In this document: in pieces, positions 36,795 to 45,027 of the stretch
Layout of the letters: every line of letters starts with the position of its first letter
Numbering within the stretch: position 1 is the first letter of the stretch
DNA from: JALNYB01 sp963676235
GTDB lineage: Archaea > Thermoplasmatota > Thermoplasmata > Methanomassiliicoccales > Methanomethylophilaceae
Reading direction: 5' to 3'
NCBI GenBank assembly: GCA_963676235.1
Contig: OY781044.1
Location: 1,178,001 to 1,242,000 of the forward strand
Length of the DNA: 64,000 nucleotides
The notes under the pieces: model-generated
The model's input: only the letters and a program-made list of their open reading frames with translations
What the model was told of the DNA's origin: nothing
Databases searched by the model: none
Translations under genes and position numbers: made by a program

Positions 36795-37067
36795 ATGATA
36801 ATTATAAGTTATGATATTCAAGATAATAAACTCCGAACTAAATTTTCGAAATATATTAAGAGATTTGGTAATAGAATTCAATTATCTGTGTATGAGATTG
36901 ATAACAGTGACAGGATCTTGAATAATATAATTTCAGATATCAATAATCAATTTATGAGTGATTTTTCTGAAGCAGATAGTGTTTTGATTCTGAATTTGTC
37001 CAAGACATGTGAAGTAGTAAAGTTAGGATTTGCCATACACGAAGATTCAGATTTGATATTAGTTTAA
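36795..37067 (+). CDS. cas2: CRISPR-associated endoribonuclease-fold protein Cas2
   Basis: 90 residues with the Cas2 start MIIISYDIQDNKLRTKFSKY and the family block LQLSVYEI-like (RIQLSVYEIDNSDRIL). The conserved Asp near residue 7 (SYDI) is intact, so the gene appears sound. It forms the Cas1-Cas2 integration complex, but its partner is frameshifted. It begins right after the cas1 stop codon (TGAATG) and ends 129 bases before the first repeat. Confidence 0.95.
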   Translation: MIIISYDIQDNKLRTKFSKYIKRFGNRIQLSVYEIDNSDRILNNIISDINNQFMSDFSEADSVLILNLSKTCEVVKLGFAIHEDSDLILV

Positions 37068-37196
37068 AAACCTAGGTCTTAATTTGAATATGTTTGAAAA
37101 ATATGGAAAAAACGGATTCAAAAGTATTATATTTTGGAATGATTGTATATATTATTGCATTAGCAATCGTGTTTTTGATGTTTATCGAGCGCACGG
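37068..37196 (+). promoter_or_regulatory. CRISPR leader
   Basis: 129 AT-rich bases between cas2 and the first repeat, on the correct side for plus-strand transcription because the crRNA handle sits at the 3' end of each repeat. Leader-proximal spacers would be the newest. It also contains most of a small open frame described next. Confidence 0.65.
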
Positions 37197-37249
37197 GTCT
37201 AAAACTCATTACTAATTTCTACTTGTGTAGATCATATCTCAATAAATGA
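37103..37249 (+). CDS. Possible small membrane protein frame crossing leader, first repeat and first spacer
   Basis: 48 codons from ATG to TGA. Residues 8-28 form a hydrophobic helix (VLYFGMIVYIIALAIVFLMF), with charges on both sides (MEKTDSK and IERTG). After residue 32 the frame is repeat and spacer sequence. The pattern looks like a real small membrane protein gene whose end was replaced by the array, but AT-rich leaders can produce such frames by chance. Confidence 0.3.
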   Translation: MEKTDSKVLYFGMIVYIIALAIVFLMFIERTGLKLITNFYLCRSYLNK

Positions 37250-38231
37250 AGACAGATTGTCTAAAACTCATTACTAATTTCTACTTGTGTAGATCCGGAA
37301 GACCGCAATATCAGGCGATGGTCTAAAACTCATTACTAATTTCTACTTGTGTAGATGTTTTCTTTTTACATCATTACCGGCAGGTCTAAAACTCATTACT
37401 AATTTCTACTTGTGTAGATTTGTGTAAGTACCTGCTGTGGCGTAGGGTCTAAAACTCATTACTAATTTCTACTTGTGTAGATCGTGCGCTTCTCAAGAAA
37501 GAAAGAGCGTCTAAAACTCATTACTAATTTCTACTTGTGTAGATATTGTGTTTTTTTCCATGGTGTAAACGTCTAAAACTCATTACTAATTTCTACTTGT
37601 GTAGATCTGTAATCACTTCGCCATTATAAGGGGGTCTAAAACTCATTACTAATTTCTACTTGTGTAGATGCCCAGGTCTCCCTGTGCGCCTTCCGGTCTA
37701 AAACTCATTACTAATTTCTACTTGTGTAGATTTGACCTCTTCAAAGGCAACGAATACGTCTAAAACTCATTACTAATTTCTACTTGTGTAGATGCGTGGT
37801 CGTGCCCGACATCGTTCAGCGTCTAAAACTCATTACTAATTTCTACTTGTGTAGATGCATGACATATACGATGTGGGCTATGTCTAAAACTCATTACTAA
37901 TTTCTACTTGTGTAAATGGGATAGAGCTATAATTACTGTTACGCCGTCTAAAACTCATTACTAATTTCTACTTGTGTAGATTGAACCATCGCATCCAAAA
38001 CGGTGACAGTCTAAAACTCATTACTAATTTCTACTTGTGTAGATATATGCATGCTGTGAGACCTGGTTCGAGTCTAAAACTCATTACTAATTTCTACTTG
38101 TGTAGATAATTCATCATCTTTAGGAATGGATTTGTCTAAAACTCATTACTAATGTCTACTTGTGTAGATCTAAAAATGCTCACGGCCTCTCCCCTGTCTA
38201 AAACTCATTACTAATTTCTACTTGTGTAGAT
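37197..38231 (+). CRISPR. Type V-A CRISPR array, 17 repeats and 16 spacers
   Basis: 36-base repeats begin GTCTAAAACTCATTACT and end AATTTCTACTTGTGTAGAT, the Cas12a handle with stem TCTAC/GTAGA and loop TTGT. Repeats start at 37197, 37259, 37321, 37384, 37447, 37509, 37571, 37634, 37696, 37758, 37821, 37882, 37946, 38009, 38072, 38134 and 38196. Spacers are 25-28 bases. Two repeats differ: number 12 (37882-37917) ends GTAAAT, which breaks a stem pair, and number 16 (38134-38169) has AATGTCTAC. The last repeat is canonical, unlike the usual degenerate terminal repeat. I saw no spacer match elsewhere in the window by eye. Confidence 0.99.
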
Positions 38232-38268
38232 TCTGGCCTATTGAAAATATAAATAGTTAAAAATAAAC

Positions 38269-38342
38269 GGTGGAAAGTGATCGATCCTCTTCGAGAAATC
38301 ATAGTTATACTGTGATTTCTTAAAGGTCGTTATTTTTCCACC
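38269..38342. repeat. 74-base nested inverted repeat downstream of the array
   Basis: Outer arms GGTGGAAA and TTTCCACC enclose an inner stem AGAAATCATAGT/ACTGTGATTTCT with a TAT loop (about 38294-38320, one G-T pair). The element lies between the array end and the Amt-GlnK stop codon, so it may act as a shared terminator; its size and nesting are also those of a small mobile or structural RNA element. It does not fold as a tRNA. Confidence 0.6.
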
Positions 38343-38376
38343 TAATAGGTTTTGAAATCTCAAATGATTTTTTACA

Positions 38377-40119
38377 TCATTCTGGCATTTCCTCCGGCTT
38401 AACAGCGTTCAGTCCAGTTTCTCCAGTTCTGACTCTGACAGCTTCGAGGACACTGTATACGAAGATCTTACCGTCTCCGATCTGTCCTGTGTACAAAGTC
38501 TCTCTGATGGTATCGATGAGCTTATCTACAGGTATGTCACCGATGACCACTTCCACCTTTACCTTAAGGAGAAGCTTGCTCTCGACCTTGACACCACGAT
38601 ACATGGATGTCTGTCCCTTCTGAGCTCCGTATCCATCTACCATTGTGACAGTCATTCCTCCGATTCCCAACTCATTGAGTTTCTTCATAAGAATGTCAAC
38701 ATTCTCTCTTCTGGTAATGACAACTACCTTCTTCAGGGCAGTCTTATCGGGAATAGAGTAGTCTTCTACCGCAACACCTGTGACAGCTTCCGTTTCCTTA
38801 TACATCTGTGTATCTGTCTTTTCAGGTACATTTGTGATCATGTGCAGATCAGGCATCATACCCGAATATGCATTGACTAAACCGTGTTCGGAGATATCCA
38901 GACCTGATATTTCCTGTTCTGCGGTAACACGCAGGCCGACGGTATGCTTGATAACAAAGAATACCACTCCCATGATGGCGAGTACCCAGACCGCTATGGA
39001 TGCGATACCCATCAACTGTACTCCCAGCTGATGTAAACTTCCACCGTATAAAATACCGCTTTCCGTTGCAAATACACCAACCAAGAGTGTACCGATAGCA
39101 CCGCATGCACCGTGTACTGCAAATGCACCGACTGGGTCATCGATCTTCACCTTCTTATCAATGAATTCTGCGATTATCACAACAGCTACACCACAAATGA
39201 CACCTATTGCAATGGATCCGTAGAAATCGACAGCTGCACATCCGGCAGTGATACCTACTAAACCAGCTAAACATCCATTCAATGTGTAGGTGAGATCGGG
39301 GTGTCCGAACTTTATCCAAGTGTAGCACATAGCGGCTATCGTACCGAACGCAGCCGCAAGACAAGTATTGATGATAATCTGACCGGCCAATTCTCCCATG
39401 GCATAATCAGATATTGCAAGTGTGGAACCTCCATTGAATCCGAACCATCCGAACCAGAGTATGAAAACACCTAAAGTGGCGATAGTGAGATTATGTCCGC
39501 GGATGGCATTTGCACTGCCATCCTTGTTGTACTTTCCGATACGTGGTCCAAGGAACCACGCACCGAGTAATGCAGTCAGACCTCCTACCATGTGGACAAC
39601 TGTAGATCCTGCGAAATCAATGTATCCTGCAGTGTACAACCATCCGTCTGAGCTCCAAACCCAGTGTACGACCACTGGATAGACGAGAGCGCACATTATG
39701 ATGGAATATATGCAATATGAGCTGAACTTAGTACGTTCTGCCATACCTCCAGATACGATCGTTGTCGCAGTTCCGGCAAACACAAGTTCGAAGATAATGA
39801 ATGCTCCGACTGAAATAGTACCGTCATAATTGAAATTTGAAATGAATAAAGAAGGAGTACCTATGAATCCTCCGATATCAGTTCCAAATGCAAAACTGAA
39901 TCCAATTATAATGAATGCTGCCGTTGAAAAACACATATCCAGCATGTTCTTCATTGCGATATTTCCTGCATTTTTAGCTCTTGTGAAACCAGCTTCGACC
40001 ATTGCGAAACCTGGTTGCATAAAGAATACTAAGGCTGCCGTAATCAACACCCATATGGTGTCTGTAGCACTGTAAGAGGCTACATCGGCAATTTGAAGCG
40101 CGTATGTAGATAACAACAT
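38377..40119 (-). CDS. Ammonium transporter Amt fused to a GlnK/PII regulator
   Basis: 580 residues. The first roughly 400 are an 11-helix Amt/MEP channel (signature FMQPGFAMVEAGFTRAKNAG, then the GGLTALLGAWFLG and GNNGGSTLA-like FGFNGGSTLAISDY segments). After a linker of about 60 residues the C-terminus (about 461-573) is a full PII protein: KKVVVITRRENVDILMKKL, the T-loop with Tyr about residue 507 (GQTSMYRGVKVE), and the B-loop TGQIGDGKIFVYSV. GlnK normally is a separate protein that plugs Amt when nitrogen is plentiful; here gate and sensor are one polypeptide. GGTGAC precedes the ATG, and palindromes lie further upstream. Confidence 0.95.
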   Translation of the reverse strand: MLLSTYALQIADVASYSATDTIWVLITAALVFFMQPGFAMVEAGFTRAKNAGNIAMKNMLDMCFSTAAFIIIGFSFAFGTDIGGFIGTPSLFISNFNYDGTISVGAFIIFELVFAGTATTIVSGGMAERTKFSSYCIYSIIMCALVYPVVVHWVWSSDGWLYTAGYIDFAGSTVVHMVGGLTALLGAWFLGPRIGKYNKDGSANAIRGHNLTIATLGVFILWFGWFGFNGGSTLAISDYAMGELAGQIIINTCLAAAFGTIAAMCYTWIKFGHPDLTYTLNGCLAGLVGITAGCAAVDFYGSIAIGVICGVAVVIIAEFIDKKVKIDDPVGAFAVHGACGAIGTLLVGVFATESGILYGGSLHQLGVQLMGIASIAVWVLAIMGVVFFVIKHTVGLRVTAEQEISGLDISEHGLVNAYSGMMPDLHMITNVPEKTDTQMYKETEAVTGVAVEDYSIPDKTALKKVVVITRRENVDILMKKLNELGIGGMTVTMVDGYGAQKGQTSMYRGVKVESKLLLKVKVEVVIGDIPVDKLIDTIRETLYTGQIGDGKIFVYSVLEAVRVRTGETGLNAVKPEEMPE

Positions 40120-40163
40120 TTGTCACCAACATTTTAATGAATAAATCTATATTAATACTTTTT

Positions 40164-40202
40164 TAGACAAATGTCTATTTTGTATCTACTTTTACATACA
40201 AA
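40164..40202 (-). promoter_or_regulatory. Candidate operator of the Amt-GlnK gene
   Basis: Two inverted repeats lie side by side: TAGACA-AA-TGTCTA (40164-40177) and TTTGTAT-N10-ATACAAA (40179-40202). They are 45-80 bases upstream of the ATG, next to an AT-rich TATA-like region (40145-40160), in a position suited to a nitrogen-responsive repressor. The sequence does not match the GGAA-N6-TTCC NrpR site that I know from Methanococcus, so the regulator is open. Confidence 0.5.
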
Positions 40203-40311
40203 TATCTATAAAATTTCTAATATTGCTGATATATACATACAATATGGTATTAATGTTGTGAAAAATTAGAACATAGAAATGGCTAAAAAATAAAAATGTT
40301 TTATAAAGTGT

Positions 40312-40671
40312 TTAAGCGGCTGCATCAAAATATTGTCTGGTAAATTTAACAGCCCATGATAACATAATCATGAGGTCTATCAGCAGGAAGAGTAACCACA
40401 ATGTATCGGATGTTTCAAAGTATACAATAATTATGTAAACGGCAAAAAGAATGAATGTGGCCATAGAAACATGCCAAGCATACCATTTTCTTGACTGTAT
40501 CAAAAAAAGACACACGAGACATAATATCCCAACAGAAATATAGATCACGGTAGACAAAAGATCTGAAGTACTCATTGCGGCAATATATAACATGAACACG
40601 CCTAGTATCGCATATAATACAGGTACGATACGAACAATCATGGGTTTATCGAGTATGAAACTCATATGCAT
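40312..40671 (-). CDS. Four-helix membrane protein, unknown function
   Basis: 119 residues with about four hydrophobic helices (roughly 12-33, 39-58, 67-86, 90-107). A second ATG at residue 3 (MSFILDKP) is an equally good start. No family is recognised. It lies between the Amt-GlnK gene and the DUF2188 protein, on the same strand but with long spacers, so it is probably monocistronic. Confidence 0.6.
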   Translation of the reverse strand: MHMSFILDKPMIVRIVPVLYAILGVFMLYIAAMSTSDLLSTVIYISVGILCLVCLFLIQSRKWYAWHVSMATFILFAVYIIIVYFETSDTLWLLFLLIDLMIMLSWAVKFTRQYFDAAA

Positions 40672-40874
40672 ATTAGGAATTCACAGTATTAAAATTATCA
40701 TTATGTAATTTAATAGGCGTAATCATAAGATCGTATTTTTTGCAGGGGATGTATCTGAAGTAATGAAAGAATGGCGTATATGAAGTATTAAATTATAGTA
40801 AGGATGTAGATAGATGCAACGTCCGTTGCATTCATTTACGTTTATTTATAAATCCTTTGAAGTTTCGTATCTGA

Positions 40875-41192
40875 TTATTTTTTCTGGTATTTGCCATCTT
40901 TTTTATGGGAAACTACTCTGGAACCTTCATTGTTATTTACAAGGGTTTTGACGTATTCTTCGGCTTCTGCTTTGGTGCGGAACAGTTTTGTTGCCTTAGA
41001 GGCTCCCTCTGCTTTTACTTGCCAGCGCCCATCTTCTGCACGTTTAGTAATATGCCAAACCTTGTTTTTTGATTCTGTTTTTATGATTGGTTCTGTAATG
41101 GTTTCTTTTTTGGCTGCAGGTGTTTCTTCTGCCTCTATCGGTTTTTCTTCTGTAATCGGCTCGTCTTTCTTTTTTTTGCTGAAGAATCCCAT
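40875..41192 (-). CDS. DUF2188 domain protein
   Basis: 105 residues. A charged N-terminus rich in Lys and Glu (about 1-42) leads into the DUF2188 pattern VWHITKRAEDGRWQVKAEGA, with TKLFRTKAEAEEYVKTL and a basic end. Small cytosolic protein of unknown function. AGGTGA lies 5 bases before the ATG at 41192, which I take as start instead of the GTG three codons upstream. It starts 14 bases after the parvulin stop codon, so the two form an operon. Confidence 0.8.
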   Translation of the reverse strand: MGFFSKKKKDEPITEEKPIEAEETPAAKKETITEPIIKTESKNKVWHITKRAEDGRWQVKAEGASKATKLFRTKAEAEEYVKTLVNNNEGSRVVSHKKDGKYQKK

Positions 41193-41205
41193 ATGTATCA
41201 CCTGT

Positions 41206-41487
41206 TTATTTCTGATCTTTGACCAAGATTATGTGATAACCGAATTCTGTTTTCACAGGTCCGATTACGTCTCCCTTTTTAGCGTTGAATGCTGCGGTTT
41301 CAAAAGGAGCGACCATTTGCCCCTTGCCGAACCATCCGAGATCTCCGCCTTTCTTTCCAGAAGGGCATGTCGAATATTTTTTTGCAAGGTCTGTGAATTT
41401 CTCACCGTTCGTAAGCTTTCCTTTGATATCTTTTGCTTCCTGTTCAGTTTTTACAAGGATGTGAGCTGCGTTAACCTGTTTTACCAT
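41206..41487 (-). CDS. Parvulin-type peptidyl-prolyl isomerase
   Basis: 93 residues: a single parvulin domain without signal peptide (start VNAAHILVKTEQEAKDI; core YSTCPSGKKGGDLGWFGKG; end TEFGYHIILVKDQK). The active-site pair of His residues near the start and end is present. It catalyses cis/trans isomerisation of prolyl bonds in the cytosol. A DUF2188 gene is downstream in the same transcript. Full length. Confidence 0.93.
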   Translation of the reverse strand: MVKQVNAAHILVKTEQEAKDIKGKLTNGEKFTDLAKKYSTCPSGKKGGDLGWFGKGQMVAPFETAAFNAKKGDVIGPVKTEFGYHIILVKDQK

Positions 41488-41575
41488 GTAACAATGTAGG
41501 TTATTCAGGCTTTATATTGTTGTTCTCTAAAAATGATTATATCTTCCATTAAGCATGTAGGTTTGGGGATGTGGA

Positions 41576-43144
41576 TTGAATAAAACCAATAAGAAATTAA
41601 TGGGAATTATTTTGGGGATAGCTATTATATACTCGGCATTGTGCCTTTTTTACACTGCAAAGTATATCATCGATAATTCTGAGTTTTCATTGTGTTTGTT
41701 TAATCCAATTGAATTGATCGAAGGTTCATTTGATCTTGCGTACATCGATCTTTCAAAATATATTCCCACAACGATTGAATCATACAATACGATCATCACT
41801 AATTATACGAATTTGATATCTGAATTGGTAGGTAAAGAATATGCTATTTTGATATTTGTTGCGGTAGGTTTCATTCTTGTTATTGCAGGATGTGTTTCAA
41901 AGCCATCTAGAGAATTCGCTGGAGAAGAAACCAATCCACAAGAGTATCTGTTCACATCGCGTCCCAGATCCGTTCTCAAGTGTATTGCGATGCCATGGAA
42001 TATCTTCGCGGTAGCATGGAAGTTCAAGAAGATACCAGTGATCATTCCCATTCTTCTGATACCTTTTATCATTCCGTTCGCGATATTGATGGATATAGTG
42101 CTGTTGATAATATTCCTGATTGCGAAAGGTATCATGGGAGCACGGATCAAATCAGCATTTTCTAAGGATGATGCGATATACAAGAAAGTGACACAGTATG
42201 CGGTCTGCCCTAAGTGTAAAAGGAATTTTTATCAGCCTAAGGTCATATGCAGATGCGGTCTTGTAATCGATTATCCAGTCCCGGATGTTCATGGTGTGTC
42301 AACTCATACTTGTAACAAAGGACACACAATACCTTGTACTAACGTTGATGGCGCAAGAGGTAAACTAAAGATCGTCTGTCCTTATTGCAAAGAGGAGATA
42401 CAGACTCACGAAGCAAAACCGTTGACATTCTCCATGGTCGGAGCGTCGGGTTCCGGAAAGACGACCATGATGTTGTCTGCAGTAGAAAGTATATCTGCTG
42501 TTGCAAAATCGAAAGGCATAATAACAGAGCCTGTTTCTAGTTCTATTTCTCTTAATGTTCAGCGTGCAAAGGATACGGTTGCCCCTACGGTCACGGGAGA
42601 ATTGGATTCTCAGTGTCTTTTCATAAGGTCAAGAGAGTTTCCAGAGAAAGAGATAATCTTCAATGATATCTCTGGATTGGAGTTCGAACCAGATAGTGAA
42701 AAGATATTATTCGAAGAGTATTACAAATACAACGATGGAATCGTGTTTGCGATAGATCCGCTAGAAGTATATGCGTTATTCAATTCGAATTCGCCTTCTA
42801 AGGCTAGCAAGACATCGCCTACGAATACATTTGAGGCATTTTACAGTATGTTCACTGAGATCAATGGATATGGGCCTTCAGTGCAGGTGACTGTTCCAAT
42901 GGCAATCGTCTTTACAAAGATGGACAATCCTCGTGTAAGTTCTATTGTGAATGCAGAAAGTTCTCCCGAGGAATTTCTTAATAAATACGGTCAGGAATCT
43001 TTCGTAAAGATTGTTAAATCCACATTTATAAAAGTGAAATATTTCACAGTTGCATCTTTAGGAAATGATATATCTTCTGCAGCAGAACCTTTCAAATGGG
43101 TATTGATTGAGAACGATGAGGATCTGAAGACAAAGGTCTTTTGA
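41576..43144 (+). CDS. Membrane-anchored zinc-ribbon P-loop GTPase (TRAFAC/double-GTPase-like)
   Basis: 522 residues. Two to three transmembrane helices (about 8-28, 90-108, 152-186) precede a zinc ribbon (YAVCPKCKRNF, then ICRCG, HTCNKGHTIPC and IVCPYCKEEI) and a P-loop NTPase domain: Walker A VGASGSGKTT (about 284), a DISG switch (IIFNDISGLEFEP) and TKMD (AIVFTKMDNPR) that suggests guanine specificity. It matches, domain for domain after the membrane part, the zinc-ribbon GTPase at 47432, so the two are paralogues. The start is a TTG at 41576 or an ATG at 41600. Function unknown; a membrane sensor for the Hsp70 cluster is a guess. Confidence 0.72.
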   Translation: MNKTNKKLMGIILGIAIIYSALCLFYTAKYIIDNSEFSLCLFNPIELIEGSFDLAYIDLSKYIPTTIESYNTIITNYTNLISELVGKEYAILIFVAVGFILVIAGCVSKPSREFAGEETNPQEYLFTSRPRSVLKCIAMPWNIFAVAWKFKKIPVIIPILLIPFIIPFAILMDIVLLIIFLIAKGIMGARIKSAFSKDDAIYKKVTQYAVCPKCKRNFYQPKVICRCGLVIDYPVPDVHGVSTHTCNKGHTIPCTNVDGARGKLKIVCPYCKEEIQTHEAKPLTFSMVGASGSGKTTMMLSAVESISAVAKSKGIITEPVSSSISLNVQRAKDTVAPTVTGELDSQCLFIRSREFPEKEIIFNDISGLEFEPDSEKILFEEYYKYNDGIVFAIDPLEVYALFNSNSPSKASKTSPTNTFEAFYSMFTEINGYGPSVQVTVPMAIVFTKMDNPRVSSIVNAESSPEEFLNKYGQESFVKIVKSTFIKVKYFTVASLGNDISSAAEPFKWVLIENDEDLKTKVF

Positions 43145-43146
43145 AT

Positions 43147-44175
43147 TCATTGGCCAGGATGTTCTTCTGTTCCGTCGGCGTATCTGACGAATCTTTCGGT
43201 TCCGACAGGCTGGGCTTTGTCGATGACATCCCAGGGCCAATTTTTGAATTCTTCTTTTCTGATAGTATCAATAGCAATTCTGACCTCTTTTTCTGTTTCT
43301 AGGTTTACAGGTCCGAATGATGCTGTCTTCTCTTTGATAGGTTCTCCCTCTAAAAACCAAAGAGTTGAATCCTTATTGCCGTTTGTGATACAGATATCTG
43401 CGTTTCCGTCAAGTTTTATCCTTTTGGAATACTCGATCGTTTCTTCTCCGATTGTAACGGTGTTTCCGGTTATGAAGTAAAGATTTCTGTTAATAGCAGT
43501 TGATATTGCAGGTAATGTGATCTTCGCATTAGGTATCATCTTGATCAGCATTATATTAACGTGGTGTTCGGGGTCGGCCGCCCATGAGATATTACTAGGA
43601 GCTAGTGCTTTAATGCCATTGAATGATCCCGCAATGATCTTTACGGAATATCCCTCGCCCCTGATAATAGGTATTTTTTCAGACCACATCATTCTGAATT
43701 CAGGTTTAGTTCCCTTATTTTTCAAAGGAAGGTTGATCATTATCTGTGTGATGTCATTCGGATTCTCTTTGTCAGAATATGCGAGAGGATACATCTCGCT
43801 ATGTTGGTATCTATTTCCTGCAGTGAGCCAATGAACGTCTCCAAAACCGTATCTTCCTTGGTTTCCTAAGCAGTCGAAATGATCAATGAATCCCAATTCA
43901 GGGATTGTGATAGTCTCATATCCCCAATGTGCATGTAATGGGAATCCTGGAACGACTTTTCCGTTATACATTCTGAATCCAAATATTTCTTTGTAGTCTC
44001 TTCCGAGGTTTCTCCCGCTGATCTCTTTCAGAGGGGGGGCCTGCTGGGCATTTCCTTTGGGATAGTTATCACAGTGATGAGATACGAAAATGAATGGATC
44101 CTCAGTGTCCCAATGAAGCTGTAACGGCCAAGTTTTTATTACAGGTCCCGTTTTCTTTTTTTTGAATAATGACAT
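43147..44175 (-). CDS. Pirin family protein
   Basis: 342 residues, a bicupin pirin-like protein. Metal-binding pattern HAHWGYETITIPELGFIDHF followed by GFGDVHWLTAGNRYQHSEM supplies the His, His and Glu ligands of the first cupin. Pirins bind Fe, Ni or Cu; some act as quercetinases or as redox-dependent regulators. This protein is a bit longer than usual (about 290), mainly by its N-terminal arm (SLFKKKKTGPVIKTWPL). It ends 3 bases from the convergent GTPase gene and starts divergently from the pseudouridine synthase gene. Confidence 0.85.
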   Translation of the reverse strand: MSLFKKKKTGPVIKTWPLQLHWDTEDPFIFVSHHCDNYPKGNAQQAPPLKEISGRNLGRDYKEIFGFRMYNGKVVPGFPLHAHWGYETITIPELGFIDHFDCLGNQGRYGFGDVHWLTAGNRYQHSEMYPLAYSDKENPNDITQIMINLPLKNKGTKPEFRMMWSEKIPIIRGEGYSVKIIAGSFNGIKALAPSNISWAADPEHHVNIMLIKMIPNAKITLPAISTAINRNLYFITGNTVTIGEETIEYSKRIKLDGNADICITNGNKDSTLWFLEGEPIKEKTASFGPVNLETEKEVRIAIDTIRKEEFKNWPWDVIDKAQPVGTERFVRYADGTEEHPGQ

Positions 44176-44240
44176 TTTCGTACCTCTTACGTCAATGTCA
44201 TTTCGATAAATTAATATTAGTATCGGTTTATAGGAGAAAT

Positions 44241-44975
44241 ATGAGCGATATCGGAGAAAATCCCGAGGGAGTGCGTCTGAATAAATTCATCAGCGAAGCA
44301 GGTGTAGCATCCAGAAGGGTTGCGGATCGCATGATAGAGGATGGACTTGTCACCATAGACGGAAGAGTAGCGGTATTGGGAGACAGAGTCATGTCAGATA
44401 CCGTTGTGTGTGTTGAAGGCAAGCCTATAAAGAGAGAGGAAGAAGATATAATTCTTGCATTCTATAAACCGGCAGGAATAACATGTACCTCCAATCCTGA
44501 TGACATAGATAATGTCATAGATTTTATTGGATATCCGAAACGTATCTATTCAATAGGAAGGCTGGACAAGGATTCCGAAGGCCTTCTTATTATGACCAAT
44601 AACGGTGAACTCGCTGACGGTATCATGCGTTCGCGTCATGAACACGAGAAAGAGTACATTGTTACTGTAGACAATAATGTGACTCCTGAATTCATTGCAG
44701 GGATGTCAAAAGGCGTCCCGATAATCGACGGACGCATAACAAAAGAATGCTTCGTTGAACAAACGGGTATCAAGGAATTCAGAATCATTCTGAGACAGGG
44801 ATTGAACAGACAGATCAGAAGGATGTGCGATGTGTTCGGATTCACTGTAGTGAAATTAGTTCGTGTAAGAGTCATGAATATAACTCTTAACGGATTGAAA
44901 GAAGGCAGATACAGGAATATCTCCAAATCAGAAAGGATCGAATTGCATCATTATCTTGATATTGATAACGAATGA
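44241..44975 (+). CDS. RsuA/RluB-family pseudouridine synthase
   Basis: 244 residues. An S4 RNA-binding domain (RLNKFISEAGVASRRVADRM) is followed by the catalytic pseudouridine synthase domain with the Asp motif GRLDKDSEGLLIMTN and the RsuA-type end GLNRQIRRMCDVFGFTV. Bacterial relatives modify 16S or 23S rRNA. The family is largely bacterial and is uncommon in archaea, so it was probably acquired. The ATG at 44241 follows AGGAGAAAT, which rules out the longer in-frame start at 44169. A hairpin separates it from the convergent Hsp70 operon. Confidence 0.9.
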   Translation: MSDIGENPEGVRLNKFISEAGVASRRVADRMIEDGLVTIDGRVAVLGDRVMSDTVVCVEGKPIKREEEDIILAFYKPAGITCTSNPDDIDNVIDFIGYPKRIYSIGRLDKDSEGLLIMTNNGELADGIMRSRHEHEKEYIVTVDNNVTPEFIAGMSKGVPIIDGRITKECFVEQTGIKEFRIILRQGLNRQIRRMCDVFGFTVVKLVRVRVMNITLNGLKEGRYRNISKSERIELHHYLDIDNE

Positions 44976-45001
44976 TATTGATTTTGTAAAAATAATATAA
45001 A

Positions 45002-45021
45002 AATGGGGGTATTCCCCCATT
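45002..45021. terminator. Bidirectional hairpin terminator
   Basis: AATGGGGG and CCCCCATT form a stem with a TATT loop between the converging pseudouridine synthase gene and the Hsp70 operon. Confidence 0.75.
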
Positions 45022-45027
45022 AAAGTT

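Noticed and set aside
37233..38195. Self-targeting spacers
   Set aside because: Reading the spacers against the window by eye gave no clear match; a proper genome-wide search was not possible.
38269..38342. tRNA or tRNA-Pyl from the 74-base size
   Set aside because: The outer arms look like an acceptor stem, but there is no D arm, no T loop with TTCGA and no valid anticodon loop; the inner stem is 12 base pairs.
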